A program made the translations under genes and the position numbers. Source: Flavisolibacter sp. (GTDB lineage: Bacteria > Bacteroidota > Bacteroidia > Chitinophagales > Chitinophagaceae). From it: a DNA stretch of 6,455 nucleotides. The stretch spans positions 1 to 6,455 of the forward strand of contig JAGIAB010000180.1 in NCBI GenBank assembly GCA_017745135.1, given 5' to 3'. Under the pieces are notes generated by a model. That model ran no database searches and had not been told where the DNA came from. It worked only from the letters and a program-made list of their open reading frames with translations. The first letter of the stretch is position 1. Every line of letters begins with the position of its first letter. This document shows positions 1-6,361 of the stretch, one piece after another.

Positions 1-509
1 GCTTTTACCGTTTCATCTTTTGCAGATTCAATAACAGGTTGATGTTCCCTCAAATATTTTTCTGCTTCGTTTGCAATTTCATGGCTCGATAACAATTGAA
101 CGGTTCTGTAATCAATTGTTTTCATCTTGGCAACAGTGTGCTTCTGATCATACGTCACATCACCCGCTTCCAACTGGCCCTTATCAATCATTTCCTGCAA
201 ACGAATCAACGCCGCTGCCTCATGCCGACAAATATCACCAAGGTTATAAGGACAGGCACAACGCAACGAAAGAGTTTTAGCATCCTTATAACTACTGATG
301 TAAACTTTGTAAAAAGTTGAGTAATTATCGTCTTTTACACGAAATACGGCAGAGCTAAACAAATTATCATTCTCTACCAGTTCCACAAAGCCTATCGCAT
401 GGATCTTTTTCCCGCGGCGGATCACTTCATCACTTCCGTGTGTATAAACGTATTTGAGTAAATGTGGTAAGGCCAAAGAATATAGTTTCAGGATTTCAAA
501 ATCAGTTTG
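1..509 (-). CDS. SWIM zinc-finger protein, N-terminal part of a probable SNF2-family helicase (cut by window edge)
   Basis: An open frame runs from just after an in-frame TGA (512-510) to the left edge, about 169 codons. It contains a SWIM zinc-finger signature: CAC at 260-252 and, after seven more residues, C-R-H at 230-222 (pattern CxC-x7-CxH), within the context LRCACPYNLGDICRHEAAAL. SWIM fingers bind zinc and contact DNA or proteins. In Bacteroidetes a finger this close to the N-terminus, followed by a helical charged region, is typical of large SNF2/DEAD-box helicases, but the helicase part lies outside the window, so that is inference. The start is a problem: the first in-frame ATG comes only after the finger. 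The conserved-looking N-terminus begins around DFEILKLYSLALPHLLKY. An out-of-frame ATG at 513-511 would join the frame if one A of the 508-506 run were removed. In-frame TTG (476-474) is the other candidate. The gene and SWIM call are firm; start and full length are not. Confidence 0.8.
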
Positions 510-538
510 TCATCGCCCAATGCGAAAAGGGCAATCTG

Positions 539-546
539 CAAAAGTA
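539..546 (-). promoter_or_regulatory. Candidate -7 promoter element before the SWIM gene
   Basis: On the minus strand this reads TACTTTTG, matching the Bacteroidetes -7 consensus TAnnTTTG. It lies 25 bases upstream of the ATG at 513. A TTTG (575-572) lies 25 bases further upstream, longer than the usual spacing of about 19-21, so the -33 match is poor. If real, it places the transcript start near 530 and favours translation starting near 513 rather than further downstream. Confidence 0.3.
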
Positions 547-609
547 ACTGAAACCTTTTCAGAAAACCTGACAAAAAACAATATTTCTGCGTTAAAATTG
601 CCGTAAACA

Positions 610-631
610 AAAGGCCTTTATAAGGACCTTT
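610..631 (-). terminator. Possible terminator hairpin at the end of comB
   Basis: On the minus strand AAAGG-T-CCTT, loop ATA, then AAGG-CCTTT forms a nine-pair stem with one bulged base, followed by TGTTT. The stem overlaps the last base pairs of the comB stop codon (632-630). The following T-tract is short, so termination may be partial. No gene lies in the other 95 or so bases up to the SWIM gene. Confidence 0.5.
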
Positions 632-1364
632 ATTTCTTTTTTTGAACAACAAGTTTCCCGTTCACATATTCCGGTAACACATTGGCCAGATCATGAGTAA
701 GGCAATGACGTATATCCTTTTCCAGGCCAAAATTGGTGAGGCGATGATAGTGTGAAGCATCGTTGGTTTTCATAAACTCGTACATGTCTTTTCTTGCTTT
801 TTTGTACAGGGTTTCTGCAATGCGGGACGAATCGCAATTGATGGAGAAATGTTCTTCAACAATAGAAACCACCGCGCCAGCCAACATCGTGTCTTCTATG
901 TTTACCCTGTCTTTCCAACCGGAACAAGCAAGGATAACATTCTTCTTCATCTGAATCAAATGTTCGCAAACTGCTGAAAGATTTAGAAAGGCGCCAGTAA
1001 TAATTTCCGTTGCACCTTTGGCCAAAGCCATGTGCAGAAGTTTTGTGCCATTGGTAGTTGTGAGCACTAATGTTTTTCCTTCAATAAATTCCCTTGGGTA
1101 TTCAAAAGAAGAATTGCCATATTGTAAACCGGGAGCGATCTGCCCATCCCTTTCACCAGCAGTAATGCATTCCAGCTCTTTGCCTAATTGAATACATCGT
1201 TGAACGCTATCCACCGGAATTATTTCTTTGGCGCCGTTGTATAATGCAGTGGCTATGGTTGATGTTGCTCTTAATACATCAATTACAACTACAATGGTGT
1301 TGTTTACATCGTAGAGATGTAATAAAGCAGGAGATAAAGCGGTATGTAAACTTGGTTTTTTCAT
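630..1364 (-). CDS. comB: 2-phosphosulfolactate phosphatase (ComB family)
   Basis: A 244-residue protein of the ComB family, which hydrolyses (2R)-phospho-3-sulfolactate to sulfolactate and phosphate, a Mg-dependent cytoplasmic step known from coenzyme M synthesis. Family blocks seen: IDVLRATST (28-36), GERDG (70-74), TTTNGT (102-107), the CSGWKDRVNIED block (147-158) and DIRHCLTHD (217-225). Length matches the family (about 230-250) and the protein looks intact. The chosen ATG at 1364 overlaps the stop of the preceding SRPBCC gene as TAATG, which suggests translational coupling; an ATG seven codons upstream (1385) would overlap that gene by 22 bases and is less likely. Many bacteria that make no coenzyme M carry ComB homologues, and no ComA (phosphosulfolactate synthase) or sulfolactate dehydrogenase gene is visible here. 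The family assignment is strong; the physiological substrate in this organism is uncertain. Confidence 0.92.
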   Translation of the reverse strand: MKKPSLHTALSPALLHLYDVNNTIVVVIDVLRATSTIATALYNGAKEIIPVDSVQRCIQLGKELECITAGERDGQIAPGLQYGNSSFEYPREFIEGKTLVLTTTNGTKLLHMALAKGATEIITGAFLNLSAVCEHLIQMKKNVILACSGWKDRVNIEDTMLAGAVVSIVEEHFSINCDSSRIAETLYKKARKDMYEFMKTNDASHYHRLTNFGLEKDIRHCLTHDLANVLPEYVNGKLVVQKKK

Positions 1365-1837
1365 TACACTAAATATTGTTTCCACAAATTGCTTTCTGCA
1401 ACTTCTTTGATCATTTTATTTCGTTCTTTAAGCAATTGCGTCATGTAGTTTTCTAAATAAAATTTATTGATCAATCTTCCGATAAAACCTTTTGGTGTTT
1501 CAAAATGGAATTGATCGATCATGATAGTTCCGTTCTCAATTGATTTGAAATAATGTTCGTGCTTCATCATTTTAAAATCACCAGCTTCCTGTTCATCAAT
1601 AAAATAATCAGGCCGCTGAAATTTGGTGATCTTAATTTTCAATCTTCTTTGTTTGAATAAGTGTTTGGCTGTCCAGGTTACGGTATCATTTATATTCATC
1701 AAACCATTCATAGTACCGTCAATAATTTTTTCTTCGTGATGCTTCATCGAAGCTTTGTGAAGGTCAACGCTCCTGCTTAAATCAAATACGCGGTCCTGTG
1801 GCGCTGCAATAAAAGTGGTTAAATGAATAAAAGGCAT
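1364..1837 (-). CDS. SRPBCC (START-like) ligand-binding family protein
   Basis: A 157-residue soluble protein without signal peptide or membrane segment. The opening MPFIHLTTFIAAPQDRVFDL, with its 'I.AP...VF.L' pattern, is the usual first strand and helix of SRPBCC folds. It is followed by alternating strands (for example DTVTWTAKHLF and RRLKIKITKF, then a QRPDYFIDEQ turn), an H..F...ENGTIM.D.F.F segment and a long amphipathic C-terminal helix (LENYMTQLLKERNKMIKEV), giving the cavity-closing helix of this fold. Such proteins bind hydrophobic ligands or act in polyketide, lipid or stress pathways; nothing here fixes the ligand. It lies 79 bases after gcvT and overlaps comB by TAATG, so it is probably cotranscribed with both. 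No catalytic residues can be assigned. The superfamily call is good; any specific function would be a guess. Confidence 0.8.
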   Translation of the reverse strand: MPFIHLTTFIAAPQDRVFDLSRSVDLHKASMKHHEEKIIDGTMNGLMNINDTVTWTAKHLFKQRRLKIKITKFQRPDYFIDEQEAGDFKMMKHEHYFKSIENGTIMIDQFHFETPKGFIGRLINKFYLENYMTQLLKERNKMIKEVAESNLWKQYLV

Positions 1838-1855
1838 ACGATTAATGTACTGACA

Positions 1856-1879
1856 TGCAGATGTGCAAATGTGCAGATA
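1856..1879. repeat. Three-copy 8-nt tandem repeat in the gcvT-SRPBCC gap
   Basis: TGCAGATG, TGCAAATG and TGCAGATA follow each other without spacing (consensus TGCARATG). Read on the minus strand it is the TGCACATTTGCACATCTGCA type of intergenic repeat that I recognise from Bacteroidetes genomes. It begins 18 bases upstream of the SRPBCC start codon, so it would lie in the message between the two genes. Confidence 0.65.
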
Positions 1880-1916
1880 ATCTTTTAAGAACGGATATCG
1901 TAACCGGATTATTGAG

Positions 1917-3002
1917 TTAACTGAAAGGAATTTTCACCACTTTAGCCTGTAATAACTTATCACGGACTTTGATACAGATCAATGAATCCAACGCTGAAGA
2001 ATCGATTTCAACATAACCCATTCCTATAGCTTTATTTAAACTTGGTGATTGCGTGCCCGAAGTAACATAGCCAATTTGCTTTCCTTCCTCGTTGCATATT
2101 TCGTAATGATGTCTTGGAATGCCACGATCGATCATTTCAAAACCAACGAGCTTTCTTTGAATTCCTTCTCCTTTCAGTTTCTGTATGATTTCTTTTGCTG
2201 TAAACTCTTTTGTGAATTTAACAATCCATCCCAATCCGGCTTCAAGCGGTGAAGTAGTATCGTCAATATCATTTCCATACAGGCAATATCCCATCTCCAG
2301 GCGAAGCGTATCTCTTGCTGCCAGGCCAATCGGTTTCAATCCTTGTGGTGTACCGATCTCAAAGATTGCATTCCACATTTTTTCAGCGTTGTCGCCTTCA
2401 TTTTTAAAATAAATTTCAACGCCGCCTGCACCGGTATAGCCGGTGGCACTTACCAAAACATTATCAATACCGGCAAACCTTCCTTTTACAAACGTGTAAT
2501 ACTTCAAATTCAAAATATCCATTTCGGTAAGCGGCTGCAATATTTTTGTTGCATTGGGCCCTTGTATTGCCAATAAACAAGTGTCATCGGAAATGTTGTG
2601 CATCTCAACATCCTTCTCATTAAATTTCTGAATCCAGTTCCAGTCTTTTTCAATGTTGCTTGCATTTACTACGAGCATGTACACTTTGTTTTCTTCAATG
2701 CAATACACAAGTAAATCATCAATAATGCCACCATTTTCATTTGGCAGGCAAGTGTATTGAATTTTCCCGGCTGTTAATTTTGAAGCATCATTCGTTGTAA
2801 CTCTTTGTATCAAATCCAATGCATTTTCACCTTTCAGCATAAACTCGCCCATATGGCTTACATCAAACACTCCTGCATTTCTACGCACTGTTTGATGTTC
2901 ATCATTAATTCCCGAATAGCTGATGGGCATATTGTAGCCTGCAAACTCGGCCATCTTTGCGCCAAGCTCAATATGCTTTTGTGTGAAAGGTGTGTTCTTC
3001 AT
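1917..3002 (-). CDS. gcvT: Aminomethyltransferase, glycine cleavage system T protein
   Basis: A 361-residue, full-length GcvT. The enzyme takes the aminomethyl group carried on the lipoyl arm of H protein, releases ammonia and passes the carbon to tetrahydrofolate as 5,10-methylene-THF. Blocks seen: the N-terminal AGYNMPISYSG (21-31), RNAGVFDVSHMGE (41-53), the GGIIDDLLVY segment (91-100) whose aspartates correspond to the catalytic Asp101 region of the E. coli enzyme, GYTGAGGVEIYF (188-199), AARDTLRLEMG (228-238), SPLEAGLGWIVKF (251-263) and VTSGTQSPSL (313-322). The C-terminal barrel is complete. No gcvH or gcvP lies next to it, so the other subunits must be encoded elsewhere. It is the first gene of a probable gcvT-SRPBCC-comB unit. 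The ATG at 3002 fits the usual family N-terminus; no Shine-Dalgarno is evident, as is common in Bacteroidetes. Confidence 0.97.
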   Translation of the reverse strand: MKNTPFTQKHIELGAKMAEFAGYNMPISYSGINDEHQTVRRNAGVFDVSHMGEFMLKGENALDLIQRVTTNDASKLTAGKIQYTCLPNENGGIIDDLLVYCIEENKVYMLVVNASNIEKDWNWIQKFNEKDVEMHNISDDTCLLAIQGPNATKILQPLTEMDILNLKYYTFVKGRFAGIDNVLVSATGYTGAGGVEIYFKNEGDNAEKMWNAIFEIGTPQGLKPIGLAARDTLRLEMGYCLYGNDIDDTTSPLEAGLGWIVKFTKEFTAKEIIQKLKGEGIQRKLVGFEMIDRGIPRHHYEICNEEGKQIGYVTSGTQSPSLNKAIGMGYVEIDSSALDSLICIKVRDKLLQAKVVKIPFS

Positions 3003-3019
3003 GAGTAAAATTTGGATGG

Positions 3020-3027
3020 CAAAAATA
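3020..3027 (-). promoter_or_regulatory. Candidate -7 promoter element of gcvT
   Basis: The minus strand reads TATTTTTG, a match to the Bacteroidetes -7 consensus TAnnTTTG, 17 bases before the gcvT ATG. No good TTTG is found at the -33 distance; that region is occupied by the left arm of the inverted-repeat element. The spacing to the start codon resembles that of the promoter at 6331-6361. Confidence 0.35.
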
Positions 3028-3188
3028 ATCGCAGATTACGCAGATTTTATTGGGATTACACCGACTGTTATAGCTTGTTCAGATGTTGATTATTGTTATC
3101 TCTACGGAATGCACATTTGAACCATCAATAATCCCTTTGTTTAACCCATCCGTGAAATCCTTTTTTTAATCTGCGTAATCTGCGATTA
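3026..3188. repeat. MITE-like inverted-repeat element with 21-bp perfect ends
   Basis: The left arm (3026-3046, core AATCGCAGATTACGCAGATT) is an exact inverted copy of the right arm (3168-3188, core AATCTGCGTAATCTGCGATT). Inside, GGATTACACCGACTG (3053-3067) and CCATCCGTGAAATCC (3146-3160) are again inverted copies with four mismatches, so the inverted symmetry continues inward. Each arm also holds a short direct repeat, CGCAGATTA / CGCAGATTT. No open frame of note lies between. The 'rAATCTGCGTAATCTGCG' and 'CCGTGAAATCC' words are the ones I know from dispersed intergenic repeats in Bacteroidetes. It fills most of the gap between the PspC terminator and gcvT. Whether it was mobilised by a transposase cannot be told here. 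Confidence 0.7.
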
Positions 3189-3192
3189 AAAA

Positions 3193-3214
3193 GGCCCTCA
3201 AAGAATTGAGAGCC
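3193..3214 (-). terminator. Rho-independent terminator after the PspC gene
   Basis: On the minus strand GGCTCTCAA, loop TTCT, TTGAGGGCC makes a nine-pair stem with one G-U pair, followed directly by TTTTT. It lies 47 bases after the PspC stop codon and is the most convincing terminator in the window, closing the lipoprotein-PadR-PspC unit. Confidence 0.85.
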
Positions 3215-3223
3215 CGTTTTCTT

Positions 3224-3238
3224 CCCGCCTGCTGCGGG
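3224..3238. repeat. Short GC-rich hairpin between PspC stop and terminator
   Basis: CCCGC, loop CTGCT, GCGGG forms a five-pair GC stem 9 bases before the terminator stem. It has no T-tract of its own; it may stabilise the 3' end of the message or be a remnant of another small repeat. Confidence 0.5.
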
Positions 3239-3261
3239 ATTCCAACTTCAACCGACTTGAA

Positions 3262-5448
3262 TTATATGATCAGTGGTGTAAATAAATCCAGCGAAGCAAG
3301 ATCAGAATCTTTCTTTTTGCCTTTGTATCCTGTGGAATTGCTGTCCGTTTGTTGCAATTGTAATCTTTCTTTTTCACGTTCTATTTCCTGCCTTTCTCTT
3401 TCATTTTTTCTTTCTTTTTCCTCCAGCTCTTTCAACCGGTTTTTTTCTGATTTTTTTTCGTAAACACCGGTTGAATCCATGACAGCTTTATCGGCTTTAA
3501 TTAGTTTTCCATCACTGCCCATTACGTAATCCACATCGGCATCCCAGTCAAAATAATCATCGTAATCCCAATCGATATTATACCTCTCACGGCCCCAGGA
3601 GCGATGGTAGTCTCTGCCTGCTCTCCTTACTACCCATGGGTTATAAGCATGTATGAGTGATTCATCAAAACGGATTTTTTTTCCTACAGGAACTTGTATT
3701 TCCATGATCACACCCTGGCCGCGGAATTTACTGGTACGGTCAATTCTCAAACCGCTTGAGAGATTCAATAGGCTGTCCTGGGTTGATGCATTAAACAATG
3801 TCCTTTCAGCACGGTTCCGGGCATCGCTGATCGAACTACCAAAGCTGTATTTATTGGTATAAATGTGATAGGAAGAGTCTTCGCTTTTGCTGATCCGCAG
3901 CTTTACATTATTGTACTTCAAAGTATCTTCGGTAATGTCCCAACCAGTATTGTCATGACGCATCCACCCAAAGCCCCGGCTATAACGTATTTCGGGTTCG
4001 TTCACATTCACTATTAATTTTCCGCTGACAGGTTGCGTTAAGGCAATTTCTGTATTCACTCTCTCGTAGTCTCTTACATCTTTTGCAATGCTTACTGCAA
4101 ACAGTACAGCACATATCCAACCAATGGTCCAAAGCCCACCGAAGATCCAGCCGAGATAACGGCTTCCTGAACGGACTCTTACAATTCTTCTGATCAGCCA
4201 GGTCATAAAGCCAATGATGGGAACACCAATAAAGAAGATAATAGTACCCCAGGCTAATACCTTTTGAATGGGCGAAGTCCAAAGGAAATTGTTGATAGGC
4301 CAGAAGGCTACTCCCCCGAAAAGTACCGCCATTAATGCAGCAAACAGAGCTAAGGTGATGCATCCTGCAACAAAAATGAAGAAGGCTTTTATGATCACGC
4401 CAATGGCATGCAAACATCCCTGTCCTGCAGGTTGCGAAGCCTGCCTGAGATCGGAAGCAAAATCAGCACCCTGACCACGTACAAATTCCTGCGCCCTGTT
4501 ACCCATTCTTTGTGCAGAAGTTTTCACTTCCTCGCCCCAGCTTTGCATGCGGTTTTTAAAATCGCCCATTCCTTCCTGCACGTTTTGCCTGATCCTGTTT
4601 ACATCAACTTTTTCACCACGCATTTCCATTTTTTCAAAAGGGCTTTTTGCTTCGGGCAAAACAATCCAAAGAATGATGTAAGCAAGAATAAATGTTCCTG
4701 AGAAAGAACCGATAAAGATGTTCGGGAAGATATCGCGTTGCCACATGAAGAAGATGCCGTTCAACACACCGAACAAAATATTAAGCAAAAGAGGTGCTGC
4801 AAAAATTAAACGAAAAGCCCATGAAGGTTTGTCGAAATAAGCTCCCAAGCCTCCTGCTACACCAGAGATCACTCTATCATCAGGATTACGGAAAAGCCTT
4901 TTGCCTACATAAGTATCCAAATTTCTCACCGGCAAAATGATCCATAAAGCCAGGTAAATGATAATGCCCATTCCAAATCCGCCGAATGTAATAATGGCAA
5001 ACAAAAGGCGAACGATAGCAGGATCAACATTCATGTAGTTGGCAATACCGGCACAAACTCCACCCAAAAATTTGTCGGAGCCATCACGGTACAATCTTCC
5101 TTTGGTTCTTTTTGGCTCTGCCTGGGCCTGAGTAGAAGTGCCAGAAGTTTGTCCGGAGGCAGAAGATGCTTTTTCTTCGGCATCGGCTCTTTCAAAATCC
5201 TCTACACGCCCCATAGAGTTGATGATCTCTTCAATGTCCGCATCGGTAACTGCTGTAGCGCCGCGGCGAACTATATCATTCATCAGTTCAGCAATGCGGC
5301 TTTCAATGTCGTTGATGATCTCATCACGACCTTCTTCATTAGCAAAATAGCGGCGGAGGCTTTCGATGTATCGTTGTAAACTTTCGTATGCAGAATCCTC
5401 GATCGGGATTACTCTGCCGGATAAGTTTATGTTGATGATCTTTTTCAT
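3262..5448 (-). CDS. Membrane protein with two PspC domains, predicted envelope-stress protein
   Basis: 728 residues. Residues 1-90 form a soluble helical region (MKKIININLSGRVIPIEDSA start, then IIN-DIESRIAEL and the IEEIINSMGR segment). A Ser/Thr/Gln-rich linker (91-113) leads to the first PspC domain (about 118-175: RLYRDGSDKFLGGVCAGIA then a hydrophobic stretch ending LALWIILP) and a second one (about 184-266: RLFRNPDDRVISGVAGGLGAY ... LWIVLPEA). An amphipathic stretch (275-340) is followed by three or so further membrane segments near 346-380, 398-420 and 432-455. The C-terminal 270 residues are soluble: a beta-rich part (about 465-600), a Trp/Tyr/Asp-rich patch (about 615-641) and a strongly charged KE/RE coiled coil (about 664-700). 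PspC proteins belong to the phage-shock envelope response; the same N-terminus plus tandem PspC layout is common in Bacteroidetes. It follows the PadR gene by 23 bases, so it is probably cotranscribed with and controlled by it. Signal and partners are unknown. Confidence 0.9.
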   Translation of the reverse strand: MKKIININLSGRVIPIEDSAYESLQRYIESLRRYFANEEGRDEIINDIESRIAELMNDIVRRGATAVTDADIEEIINSMGRVEDFERADAEEKASSASGQTSGTSTQAQAEPKRTKGRLYRDGSDKFLGGVCAGIANYMNVDPAIVRLLFAIITFGGFGMGIIIYLALWIILPVRNLDTYVGKRLFRNPDDRVISGVAGGLGAYFDKPSWAFRLIFAAPLLLNILFGVLNGIFFMWQRDIFPNIFIGSFSGTFILAYIILWIVLPEAKSPFEKMEMRGEKVDVNRIRQNVQEGMGDFKNRMQSWGEEVKTSAQRMGNRAQEFVRGQGADFASDLRQASQPAGQGCLHAIGVIIKAFFIFVAGCITLALFAALMAVLFGGVAFWPINNFLWTSPIQKVLAWGTIIFFIGVPIIGFMTWLIRRIVRVRSGSRYLGWIFGGLWTIGWICAVLFAVSIAKDVRDYERVNTEIALTQPVSGKLIVNVNEPEIRYSRGFGWMRHDNTGWDITEDTLKYNNVKLRISKSEDSSYHIYTNKYSFGSSISDARNRAERTLFNASTQDSLLNLSSGLRIDRTSKFRGQGVIMEIQVPVGKKIRFDESLIHAYNPWVVRRAGRDYHRSWGRERYNIDWDYDDYFDWDADVDYVMGSDGKLIKADKAVMDSTGVYEKKSEKNRLKELEEKERKNERERQEIEREKERLQLQQTDSNSTGYKGKKKDSDLASLDLFTPLII

Positions 5449-5471
5449 TGTTATTAAGCTTTGGTTGAAGT

Positions 5472-5813
5472 TTAGAGATTACTTTCTTTTTTGTTGGTTA
5501 ATGCATTTACGCCATCGGACAGCTCTTGCCAGGTTTGCTCCAGCTCTTTGTAAAAAGCTTCTCCTTTTGGCGTAAGCGAAAAATATTTACGCGGCGGCCC
5601 TGAGTTGCTTTCTACCCAACGGTAGGTGAGCATATCAGCATTCTTAAGGCGGGTAAGAAGGGGGTACAGTGTTCCTTCTAAAATTTGAAGGTTGGCAGCT
5701 TTCATCTCCTCCACTATATCACTGGGATAGGCCTCACCCCGGCGAATAATGGAAAGAATACAGAACTCCAAAATCCCTTTCCGCATCTGGCTCTGTGTAT
5801 TCTCGATATTCAT
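5472..5813 (-). CDS. PadR-family transcriptional regulator
   Basis: A 113-residue winged-helix protein of the short PadR class. It begins MNIENTQSQMRKGILEFCIL, followed by GEAYPSDIVEEM (helix 2), the recognition helix EGTLYPLLTRLK (46-57), the wing GPPRKYFSLTPKG (72-84) and a C-terminal dimerisation helix (about 85-105). PadR proteins are usually dimeric repressors released by a small ligand or stress signal, often acting on their own operon. The ATG at 5813 gives the standard N-terminus; the upstream ATG at 5879 would add 22 residues and overlap the preceding gene by 37 bases, and is rejected. It lies 29 bases after the lipoprotein gene and 23 before the PspC gene. A PadR gene next to a PspC gene is a recurrent arrangement in Bacteroidetes. 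Its likely target is the palindrome at 6348-6374 (inference). Confidence 0.93.
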   Translation of the reverse strand: MNIENTQSQMRKGILEFCILSIIRRGEAYPSDIVEEMKAANLQILEGTLYPLLTRLKNADMLTYRWVESNSGPPRKYFSLTPKGEAFYKELEQTWQELSDGVNALTNKKESNL

Positions 5814-5842
5814 ATTGTTTTGTTTATTGTATTCTGAAAATT

Positions 5843-6310
5843 TTAATGACCATAGCTTACCACCCTGGCAATCTTCCATTCATTGCCAACCTTCTTCCAG
5901 ATGTGTACAAATTTGAAAGTGCCACAATCCTGTTTTCCATTTTCCTGGTGGCAGAAAGTATGAGCGCCAATTTCCATAGCACCATAATTTGGGATGGGAT
6001 ATACTTCCAAACTTCCCGGCACTAAATCTCTTCTCAAGCCGTTCGTGCTCTTTGCTGTCGACCGCATAAATTCTATTGTATGTTGGTATCCGGTCAAACC
6101 ACCTTTGTCGTGATAAAACTCAAGATCTTCAGTAAAGAATTTTTTGAAGGTTAACGTATCACGGCTATTGAAAGCATTGAACAGGACACTGTCCATGTGC
6201 GCTATTTCAGTGTATAGTTTGTCCTCAGATTTTTTTTCCTGCGCCGTAAGATGGCTACAGCCTGAAAAAAGAACGATCAAAAAAAGGAAGTAAAACACCT
6301 GATTGTTCAT
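5843..6310 (-). CDS. NTF2/DUF4440-like lipoprotein
   Basis: 155 residues. The N-terminus MNNQVFYFLFLIVLFSGC is a lipoprotein signal with the cysteine at 18 (F-S-G-C just before the cut, with Phe rather than Leu at -3). The mature part has the usual NTF2/SnoaL-like layout: a first helix with I..MDSVLFNAFNSRD (about 36-51), LTFKKFFTEDLEFYHDKGG (53-71), a central segment with the FMRST helix, and closing strands HTFCHQENGK, FKFVHIWKK and EWKIARVVSYGH. This matches DUF4440 proteins, in which the cone-shaped fold holds a small ligand or substrate; the catalytic residues cannot be assigned. Two mature cysteines (in HTFCHQ and QDCGTF) might form a disulfide in the periplasm. It is the first gene of the unit with PadR and PspC, so a sensing or ligand-binding role in the envelope is possible but unproven. 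Confidence 0.85.
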   Translation of the reverse strand: MNNQVFYFLFLIVLFSGCSHLTAQEKKSEDKLYTEIAHMDSVLFNAFNSRDTLTFKKFFTEDLEFYHDKGGLTGYQHTIEFMRSTAKSTNGLRRDLVPGSLEVYPIPNYGAMEIGAHTFCHQENGKQDCGTFKFVHIWKKVGNEWKIARVVSYGH

Positions 6311-6330
6311 AACCTGTCCATTTAGGAGAA

Positions 6331-6361
6331 CAAAGTTATGGTGTTATTTGGTACTATGCAA
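6331..6361 (-). promoter_or_regulatory. Bacteroidetes-type promoter of the lipoprotein-PadR-PspC unit
   Basis: On the minus strand TAACTTTG (6338-6331) matches the -7 consensus TAnnTTTG exactly, with TTG (6361-6359) 20 bases upstream as a -33 element. The expected transcript start, near 6325, leaves a leader of about 15 bases before the ATG at 6310. The last bases before the ATG are GGACAGGTT, at best a weak ribosome binding site. Confidence 0.65.

Noticed and set aside
71..320. Two overlapping plus-strand frames of about 70 residues
   Set aside because: They lie opposite the SWIM protein frame, have no family features, and the minus-strand frame carries a clear CxC...CxH motif.
1364..1385. 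Longer comB start at 1385
   Set aside because: It adds seven residues not typical of the family and overlaps the preceding gene by 22 bases, whereas the ATG at 1364 gives a TAATG junction.
3206..3463. Plus-strand frame rich in Ser, Leu and Phe
   Set aside because: It is the reverse of the KE/RE coiled-coil codons of the PspC gene and spans a terminator; no family features.
3980..4417. A 145-residue minus-strand frame rich in Cys, His and Trp
   Set aside because: It lies wholly inside the PspC gene in another frame; the membrane protein frame is continuous and has recognisable domains, and the unusual composition follows from reading it out of frame.
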